Source of the DNA: an uncultured Bacteroidales bacterium
Lineage (GTDB): Bacteria > Bacteroidota > Bacteroidia > Bacteroidales > Muribaculaceae
Direction of reading: 5' to 3'
DNA length: 26,998 nt
Assembly: GCA_900554345.1 (NCBI GenBank)
Contig: USHH01000004.1
Location: forward strand, 1-26,998
Shown: piece after piece, positions 21,247 through 26,998 of the stretch
Position numbering within the stretch: position 1 is the first letter of the stretch
Layout: every line of letters begins with the position of its first letter
The notes under the pieces: generated by a model
What the model saw: the letters and a program-made list of their open reading frames with translations, nothing else
Told to the model about the DNA's origin: nothing
Databases searched by the model: none
Made by a program: the position numbers and the translations under genes

Positions 21247-24200
21247 TTATTGTAATTCCGGCATACGTTCCTTCAGGTCTTTGAGCGATGCTCCTGTCAC
21301 ATACATATAGACAGTTACGACTTCCTTGATGCGCGTATCAAGTTCTTCTTCACTGAGGAATACAGATGCGTGTGCCCCGTTGCCTTCTTCAGAATTTCTC
21401 CATGAACGCAGATGCCTTAAGCAACCTTCAAGGTTGCGGTATTTTTCACCGGGCATTGTGCGCAGCTCCCATAGACAAGGGAACGCATGAATGGCTTCGG
21501 AAAGCGTCGGTTCTCGGTCAGTGGCCTCTCGCTGCGGAAGTTTTGAGCCTTTCAGGAGAAAGTAGAGTTTTTTGAGATAAACTTCGAAGCGGGTCAGCAG
21601 CACGCCCAAGCCGACATGCTTGTCGATAAAAGCAACTTCTCGACGTCCATACAATTCGCCGAAAACTTTAGTGAAATCGATGGCTATTCCGTCGAGACTG
21701 GCATCTGACTGCAGGCAGATGATTTTAAAGAATGCTTCCACAACCTCTTTAGTGCCGGGCCAGCCACGGAGACCGCGAAGATTGGACATCACAGCTGTCG
21801 CAATATTATTGCATTTCTCCTGATCAGTAAGATTATTGTCTTGCGTCGGTTTCTGGAGAGTGGTCTCAGTCCCTGCCGTCTCTTCCTGCTCTACAGTCTC
21901 GTCAGAGATATTCTGGTCAAGGAAGAAGTTGTCGTTGTGATAGGCAAAGAGAATCTTGGCACGGTCCTCCGGCTTCAGTATGAAGCGAGACACTATGGTG
22001 CCCGCAGTGCCCATTACAAACATTCTCCTGACTTCGCGGCCAAGTATCCTTTTGATAAATTCCCGACCTCGGCTGTGGTCGAAGGTACGCATCAGAATGT
22101 CAAAACGGCCTTGGTCATTGATGTTCAGCTTGTCGACATCATCATTCACTATTTCAGAAAGTTTTTCACCGTTCAATCCGGTGATTGCGCATAGTGAATA
22201 AACCTGATAATCCGCCTGTCGCTTCTGATAATCCTTTATGTAGTCGTAGATAGTCTTATCAGCTTTCAGATGCAGATTGCCGTTCTGAATATCATGTATG
22301 ATGGTGAGGGCCGTGCGCTGGTCACGTCTTTCCAACGTGGCGAACACATGATGAAGATCCTGAAGCATTTTCTTGACTACTTCACTGTCGGCGCCTTCAG
22401 TATACAGATACTTCACATAGCGGATGAAACGCGAATTTATATATTCCGCGTCAATCGTGCCGGCACCTGACTCCGTAATGTATGAATCCATCTCATACAT
22501 ATCGGCATCTCCTCCTTCTTCTTCGTCTCCATCGCCGTCATGGTTATCGGTGCCCGACTGGAACAGTTCTTTGTAACGCTGGCGAAGAATCAGGAAAGTC
22601 TCTTCGTCAAGAGCCATTTTTAGGGTTACATACCCATTGGAATGCTCGAATTCGTATTCATCTTTCTCCCATGTGAATCCCTGCATCTTAGATGCTTCTA
22701 TAAGGCGTGTCATCTGGCAGAACTCCTTGGCAAACTTATTGCGCGAGGCAGGAGCTTTAGGAATCCTATCGAAATCCTTGATGCCCTCAGCTTTATATAC
22801 CTCTTCTATCACATGAAAGGCCTTATTGATGTTTTCAAGATTGGCCTCGAGTTTGTCGACGAAAACCGACAGGGGCTGGTCCACGTACAGTTCCAATGCC
22901 TTATCGACATTCTCTTTCATCCTGGCAGGCAGATAGAAATACTTGATGATGCCGAAAGGCTTTTCCGGTCCGAAGATACGGTTGGTGCGCGAAAATGCCT
23001 GTACAACATCGATAAATTGCATCAGCTTGTCGACGTAAAGTGTATTCACCCATTTCGAGTCATATCCTGTCAGCATCTGGGTCACAACAATCAGGAGGTT
23101 CAGCTGCTGTTTTTTCTGTAGAGTGGAATAAGGCTTCTTATGCGCTAAGCGTTTGGCCACATCTTTTTTATACTGGGCGTATGTCGATTGTTGGAAACTG
23201 GTGCCGAAGCGACGGTTGTAGTCGTCGAGCATCTCAAGAATAGCATCCTCCTTATATTCCCCATGCCCTTCGTTATCGATATTATCGTCGAATATGGCGG
23301 CTACATTGAAATCAGGATAATGCTCTTTGAAAAGCTTGTAGTAGGCAATGGCTTCCGGTATATTTCTTGTAGCAAGCATGGTATGGAACTTCCCGCCTCG
23401 GCTGATCGTGGGGAAATCCTCCATTATCTTATACATCACACCCTTGTGATGGTCATCGTCCTGATATTTCTCCACAGCTATCTCTTCTACACGAATCATA
23501 GGAGTCTGCGCCGGATCCATGATGGCATCATAGATTGTCTGTTTCTTCTCGTCGTCAATCTCCTCCACCGATGCCACTCCGCATATCTTCAGAGCCGCAT
23601 AGGTGCGGAGCTCGTTCTCATCCTTATCGACCATATATGTATCGAAGCCGAGCACGTTCTTGTCGGGGATACCGTTGGCGAGGGTGTATTTATGGAGCAT
23701 GTCGCCGTAGATTACTCCAGTGGTGATTTCTCCATGGGCATTCTCCTCAAACACCGGCGTCCCTGTGAATCCGAACAGCAGTGCACGGGGGAAAGTATTC
23801 TTGATATTCAGAAGCATTTCACCGCCACTACCGCGATGACATTCATCGACTATAAACACGATGTTCTTTTTGTTGATGGCGTCGATTGTGGATTGAGGCA
23901 CACCGTTCTTGCTGTTGACCCTGCTCATCTTCTGTATCGAGGCAACAATCAGACAGTAATCTTTTGAATTGCTCTCCAGACAACGCACTAAGCTGGCCGT
24001 ATCTTTCACATCAAGCACATTGTCATCGGCATTGGCGAAACCACGGTATTCATCGGCGCTTTGGATGCTGAGTTCGATGCGGTCGAGAAGAAATACAACC
24101 TTGTCAGCATCATTGGCCTTGGCTATTAGCTGTGCGGCCTTGAAAGAGGTCATCGTTTTGCCGGAACCTGTGGTGTGCCATACGAAACCGCCTTTCTGTG

Positions 24201-25083
24201 AGTGGTTGTGCTTGTCCCAGTTGATGTTGTGCACACGGTCGCAGATTGCCGTCGTGGCATAATACTGATAGCTGCGGAGCACCTTCAAAGTTCGGTCCTT
24301 GTCATCGGCTATTGTATATAGGCCCACCATCTGATGGGCCATCGGTATGTTGAGAAGATTGGCGGCTATCTGCTGCCAATCATGAACCTCGTCGTTGTTG
24401 GAGTCGGCCCAATGAAACTGGAATGCTGGGTTGAAGTTCTCTTTCTTACCGGGATTGGCGAAATAGAGTGTTTTCTCAGGTGTCATGGCCACGAAAATCT
24501 GAACCATAGAAAAGAGACCGTGGCTGAACACACCCTCATGGGTATACTTCCTAATCTGATTCACAGCCTGTGTCACGTCGACTCCTGAACGCTTCAGCTC
24601 TATATGAATCACCGGGATACCGTTTATTAGCAACATCATGTCGCCGCGACGGGAACCTGCCAGAGGGTGGGCTGTCTCGAATTTTGGCTGACGCACAATC
24701 TGATAGACGCTATCGCCGGAATTGATTTCTGTCGGAGAGAATATCTTCAGATAGACAGCCTTTCCTCGGTTGACATGGTCATCGGGATTGTCGCGGACAA
24801 TCTGCACCATCCCGCCATTTATGAACTGATTAAGTTCGTAAGGAGAATTACAGAGATTCACCCTTCCGATAATCTGATTCATTTCAGAATCGGTTAGAGG
24901 GAAATCGCCGAGCCGGTTTATGTCGCGGTTGTTGTTATAAATGATTGACGCCCAGTTTTTGATAAGGTCTTGTTCAGATGGATTTATGAGAATATGCGGT
25001 TGCCAGCCATGCTTGGTTAGTAGATCGGCGAGTCTTTTCTCAAAATCGAGTTCCTTGGTAAATGGTGTTATATAGTCTGGCAT
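21247..25083 (-). CDS. hsdR: Type I restriction endonuclease R subunit with C-terminal HEPN-like tail
   Basis: This 1278-residue R subunit is longer than common HsdR (about 1000-1100). The nuclease domain shows Asp148 and Glu162-x-Lys164 (RRGDMM ... IHIELKRSG). The SF2 translocase has Walker A TTGSGKT (304-310), DECHR (413-417), motif III GFTGTP (438-443), TQMLTGYDSKW, and motif VI QAFSRTNRIF. All key residues are present. The last roughly 180 residues form a helical extension with LRSWRNSEEGNGAH (Arg1229, His1238), resembling a HEPN RN...H motif but with eight residues between. HsdR cleaves unmethylated DNA far from the recognition site after ATP-driven translocation, together with HsdM and HsdS. 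Base composition is AT-richer than the genes to its left. Confidence 0.93.
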   Translation of the reverse strand: MPDYITPFTKELDFEKRLADLLTKHGWQPHILINPSEQDLIKNWASIIYNNNRDINRLGDFPLTDSEMNQIIGRVNLCNSPYELNQFINGGMVQIVRDNPDDHVNRGKAVYLKIFSPTEINSGDSVYQIVRQPKFETAHPLAGSRRGDMMLLINGIPVIHIELKRSGVDVTQAVNQIRKYTHEGVFSHGLFSMVQIFVAMTPEKTLYFANPGKKENFNPAFQFHWADSNNDEVHDWQQIAANLLNIPMAHQMVGLYTIADDKDRTLKVLRSYQYYATTAICDRVHNINWDKHNHSQKGGFVWHTTGSGKTMTSFKAAQLIAKANDADKVVFLLDRIELSIQSADEYRGFANADDNVLDVKDTASLVRCLESNSKDYCLIVASIQKMSRVNSKNGVPQSTIDAINKKNIVFIVDECHRGSGGEMLLNIKNTFPRALLFGFTGTPVFEENAHGEITTGVIYGDMLHKYTLANGIPDKNVLGFDTYMVDKDENELRTYAALKICGVASVEEIDDEKKQTIYDAIMDPAQTPMIRVEEIAVEKYQDDDHHKGVMYKIMEDFPTISRGGKFHTMLATRNIPEAIAYYKLFKEHYPDFNVAAIFDDNIDNEGHGEYKEDAILEMLDDYNRRFGTSFQQSTYAQYKKDVAKRLAHKKPYSTLQKKQQLNLLIVVTQMLTGYDSKWVNTLYVDKLMQFIDVVQAFSRTNRIFGPEKPFGIIKYFYLPARMKENVDKALELYVDQPLSVFVDKLEANLENINKAFHVIEEVYKAEGIKDFDRIPKAPASRNKFAKEFCQMTRLIEASKMQGFTWEKDEYEFEHSNGYVTLKMALDEETFLILRQRYKELFQSGTDNHDGDGDEEEGGDADMYEMDSYITESGAGTIDAEYINSRFIRYVKYLYTEGADSEVVKKMLQDLHHVFATLERRDQRTALTIIHDIQNGNLHLKADKTIYDYIKDYQKRQADYQVYSLCAITGLNGEKLSEIVNDDVDKLNINDQGRFDILMRTFDHSRGREFIKRILGREVRRMFVMGTAGTIVSRFILKPEDRAKILFAYHNDNFFLDQNISDETVEQEETAGTETTLQKPTQDNNLTDQEKCNNIATAVMSNLRGLRGWPGTKEVVEAFFKIICLQSDASLDGIAIDFTKVFGELYGRREVAFIDKHVGLGVLLTRFEVYLKKLYFLLKGSKLPQREATDREPTLSEAIHAFPCLWELRTMPGEKYRNLEGCLRHLRSWRNSEEGNGAHASVFLSEEELDTRIKEVVTVYMYVTGASLKDLKERMPELQ

Positions 25084-25102
25084 GATGTCGAGTGTTTATG
25101 GG

Positions 25103-26221
25103 TTATTTAAGGGCAATTCCTTTTTCAAGTTCTTCAATAGTCGGAATAGTCCCTTCAATCTGTTGAGGATAGATTTTAGAGAGTTCATACTCTGATATGC
25201 CCAATGGCAGATTGGATGCTTCGAGAGAATATTGGGCCACAATGCTGTCTTTCTCTTTGCATATCAATATGCCGATTGTAGGATTGTCGCGCCCATCCTT
25301 GCGTAGATGATGATTGCAGGCCACTACATATCCGCCAAGTTGTCCGACATCCTTGAAATCCAGCTCACCAATCTTGACTTCCACCACTACATACGCAGAG
25401 ATGGTCAAGTTGTAAAATAGCAGGTCGATAAACTTCTCCTTGTTTCCGACCTTGAGCAGATATTCTTTTCCTACATAAGCGAAACCGGTGCCTAATTCAA
25501 TCAGGAACTTCGTGATGTTGTTGAGGAGCGCATCCTTGAGCAGACGCTCATTATATTTTTCAGTCAGACCTGTGAAAGCAAATGAATAAGGATCCTTTGT
25601 CAATTCCTGCGCAAGTTCGGAAGTTACCTCGGGCAGCGTTCTTTTGAAATTGGTTATGGCTTTCCCGTGACGGGAATAAAGATCCGTATCAATAAAATTG
25701 CGCATCACGTCGCGGCTCCATCCATTCTTTACTGTCTGGTTTACGTAGAACATTGCTTTCTCAGGGGCGTCGGAAAACTTGTCGATTAAGACCATATGAT
25801 GTCCCCATGGGAGAATGAACAATTGCTTGGTCAAATCTTCAGCAACTTGCTGAAAATTTGAGACTGAATCTTTATTGTTCTTATTCCCAGTCTCTTGTGA
25901 ATCTTCGGCAACTTGTTGAAGATTTTGAATATACCCATCGTACAGCTCATAATAACGCTTCGCGTAGCGAAGCGAGCTTGCCGACAAACCCGTTGCTTTC
26001 GGAAGGCGAGACTTAAGGTCGCGGCTGAGTGCAGCATAAAAGCCACTCCCATATTTATTCTCATCGTTATGATTCACGATGTCCTTGCCGAGATTCCAGT
26101 AGAACCTTAACATCTCGGTATTCACCTTAACGGCAGCTTTGATTTGGAAGACGCGATAGCGTTCACACAACTCCTGCACCCAGTCAAGATATTCTTTATC
26201 CAGTATAGATATCTGTCTCAT
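25103..26221 (-). CDS. DUF1016/YhcG-family PDDEXK nuclease-domain protein
   Basis: This 372-residue protein has an N-terminal helical DUF1016_N part (YRVFQIKAAVKVNTEMLRFYWNLG, about 21-44, and a GSGFYAALSRDLK helix). A linker with a duplicated QQVAED element follows (about 100-137), then LPWGHHMVLIDKF and a C-terminal PD-(D/E)xK nuclease with Asp266 (KFIDLLFYN), Glu281 and Lys283 (VVVEVKIGEL), and GQLGGYV. The active-site set looks complete. The family is often found inside or beside type I R-M loci of Bacteroidetes, but its role is not settled. It lies between hsdS and hsdR with 19-nt gaps on both sides, so it is almost surely cotranscribed. Confidence 0.87.
   Translation of the reverse strand: MRQISILDKEYLDWVQELCERYRVFQIKAAVKVNTEMLRFYWNLGKDIVNHNDENKYGSGFYAALSRDLKSRLPKATGLSASSLRYAKRYYELYDGYIQNLQQVAEDSQETGNKNNKDSVSNFQQVAEDLTKQLFILPWGHHMVLIDKFSDAPEKAMFYVNQTVKNGWSRDVMRNFIDTDLYSRHGKAITNFKRTLPEVTSELAQELTKDPYSFAFTGLTEKYNERLLKDALLNNITKFLIELGTGFAYVGKEYLLKVGNKEKFIDLLFYNLTISAYVVVEVKIGELDFKDVGQLGGYVVACNHHLRKDGRDNPTIGILICKEKDSIVAQYSLEASNLPLGISEYELSKIYPQQIEGTIPTIEELEKGIALK
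25834..25928 (-). repeat. Imperfect direct repeat inside the DUF1016 gene, each copy a palindrome
   Basis: Two copies of about 28 bp start at 25834 and 25900, 66 bp (22 codons) apart. Each encodes QQVAED. Each is itself an inverted repeat: TTCAGCAA-C-TTGCTGAA (25838-25854, perfect) and CTTCGGCAA-C-TTGTTGAAG (25903-25921, with two wobble pairs). Confidence 0.85.
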
Positions 26222-26240
26222 GGAGGAATCTATTATAACA

Positions 26241-26903
26241 TTAAACGAACATGAGGTTGAGGCAAGCCGATTTAATCTGCTTCAGTTTCTCAAGCTTTGC
26301 CTCAGTCAGAGAAATCTGTCGGTCAAGATTCTGGAAGAAATCGGCGATCTTTCGCTGCTCACCGAGAGAAGGAAATGAGATATGAGCCATTGCAATATCT
26401 CCATTGTGCAGATGAACTACAGATTTACCCTGTGATAATGACGATAATTCCCTGTGAGTATCAGTATAAGTTATTGCAAGGCAAAGAATCGTAGGAGACA
26501 GAAAACTCTTGTCAACATTTATAATGTTGAGGTCACCACCAATGATAACTCCACTGATTGCCAGATGGGAAGCAATTGCAATATCTTCAGGCGTCTCACC
26601 GGAAGCAGGAATCAATATTTCATCTCCCTTGCTTATAACGCTACCATTCTTTATATCAGCGTATGTGCCAATGCTTTCTATTACAGTTGAATAATTCGTA
26701 TACATACTTCCATATAAAATAATAGGCGTTCCAGAGTCTTTAATGTCTGCTTTTGAATAACCTTGCCCTTTTGAGAATGTTGCAACATCTCCAATTGTAC
26801 ATTTTTTCCACTGGTCGATGAAGCCTTTGAAGCGGAGACGGGGGACGGTTTCGCTCTCCTGTGGGAACATAGCCTGCAAGCTCGCCGCCTTTACTTGCCG
26901 CAA
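26241..26903 (-). CDS. hsdS: Half-length type I specificity subunit HsdS (one target-recognition domain)
   Basis: About 220 residues cover only one recognition domain. The N-terminal LRQVKAASLQAMFPQE is the end of the central conserved helix of a full HsdS, then PRLRFKGF opens the domain, and SLGEQRKIADFFQNLDRQISLTEAKLEKLKQIK is the distal conserved helix. The two ends resemble each other (QVKAASLQAMF, QIKSACLNLMF), as expected from HsdS internal symmetry. A full HsdS has two such domains, about 400 residues. In frame, a TAA stop lies 14 codons upstream of the TTG at 26901-26903. The first ATG is 26868-26870, inside AMFPQE. It is either a silent cassette, the remnant of a broken gene, or a working half-subunit that dimerises. 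Confidence 0.82.
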   Translation of the reverse strand: MRQVKAASLQAMFPQESETVPRLRFKGFIDQWKKCTIGDVATFSKGQGYSKADIKDSGTPIILYGSMYTNYSTVIESIGTYADIKNGSVISKGDEILIPASGETPEDIAIASHLAISGVIIGGDLNIINVDKSFLSPTILCLAITYTDTHRELSSLSQGKSVVHLHNGDIAMAHISFPSLGEQRKIADFFQNLDRQISLTEAKLEKLKQIKSACLNLMFV

Positions 26904-26946
26904 TCGAGATATCTCTGCTTGAGTATTCGAGATATTTTTTAATTAG

Positions 26947-26987
26947 GGTGTTCAGTTTGATGTTCCGAAAACGTCATTCAAAACACC
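26947..26987. other. Imperfect 41-bp inverted repeat upstream of the half-hsdS
   Basis: Outer arms GGTGTT (26947-26952) and AACACC (26982-26987); inner arms TGATGTT (26958-26964) and AACGTCA (26970-26976, one mismatch) around a 5-nt loop. No T-run follows on the minus strand. It could be a leftover terminator or a recombination-associated site. The window ends 11 bases later. Confidence 0.45.
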
Positions 26988-26998
26988 TGAAAATTTTA

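Overview
The window looks like a chromosomal segment of a Bacteroidales bacterium. A relatively G+C-rich lineage such as Muribaculaceae or a relative would fit, but that placement is inference. Four lines of evidence support it. There is a RprX/RprY two-component pair. Several promoters have the Bacteroidetes form TTTG, 19-20 bp, TAnnTTTG. Start codons lack clear Shine-Dalgarno sequences. The protein families are typical of the group: a clostripain-like lipoprotein, a DPP5-like S9 peptidase, DUF3108, and a type I R-M locus with a DUF1016 gene. I saw no rRNA, tRNA, CRISPR array or insertion sequence.

Layout, left to right. 1-2454 (minus): a tight operon of plsC, thiD, thiS, a ThiE/TenI-like gene and a thiE cut by the left edge. 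It supplies the pyrimidine kinase, the sulfur carrier and thiamine-phosphate synthases, with a phospholipid acyltransferase gene overlapping thiD. 2609-4917 (minus): rprX-rprY, ending in a G/C-rich hairpin. 5223-8277 (plus): a C11 cysteine-protease lipoprotein, an MscS-family channel and a ThiF-like E1 enzyme. An eight-unit heptanucleotide repeat sits directly before the channel gene, and a strong terminator closes the run. 8333-9835 (minus): glutamine synthetase with a clear promoter. 10048-10527 (plus): the wreck of a type I R-M operon, with hsdM fragments joined to the tail of an hsdR and a good promoter still in front. It is followed by trxA and a DUF3108 gene. 11862-13961 (minus): the S9 peptidase, which shares a perfect bidirectional terminator with the DUF3108 gene. 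14176-15499 (plus): an M23 peptidase and a MerR-type regulator. 15569-16012 (minus): a CYTH-domain protein. 16100-17000 (minus): a membrane protein and a small winged-helix regulator, behind a promoter with two matching palindromes. 17177-21155 (minus): an acyltransferase-3 protein, trkA and trkH. 21247-26998 (minus): a type I R-M locus that is visibly AT-richer than the rest, with a half-length hsdS, a DUF1016/PDDEXK nuclease and a long hsdR. Its hsdM is not in the window.

The main story is restriction-modification. The living HsdR has a C-terminal extension with a helical, HEPN-like RN...H motif. The dead relic 11 kb away carries a homologous but clearly different tail (11 identities in a gapless 39-residue stretch) with the motif in the more canonical RX4H form. 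The chromosome has therefore held two different type I systems of this tailed class. The half-size HsdS and the DUF1016 nuclease inside the operon make the living locus unusual. Secondary points of interest are the heptamer repeat abutting the channel gene, a charged 75-residue insertion in that channel, and the operator-like palindrome pair at the regulator operon.
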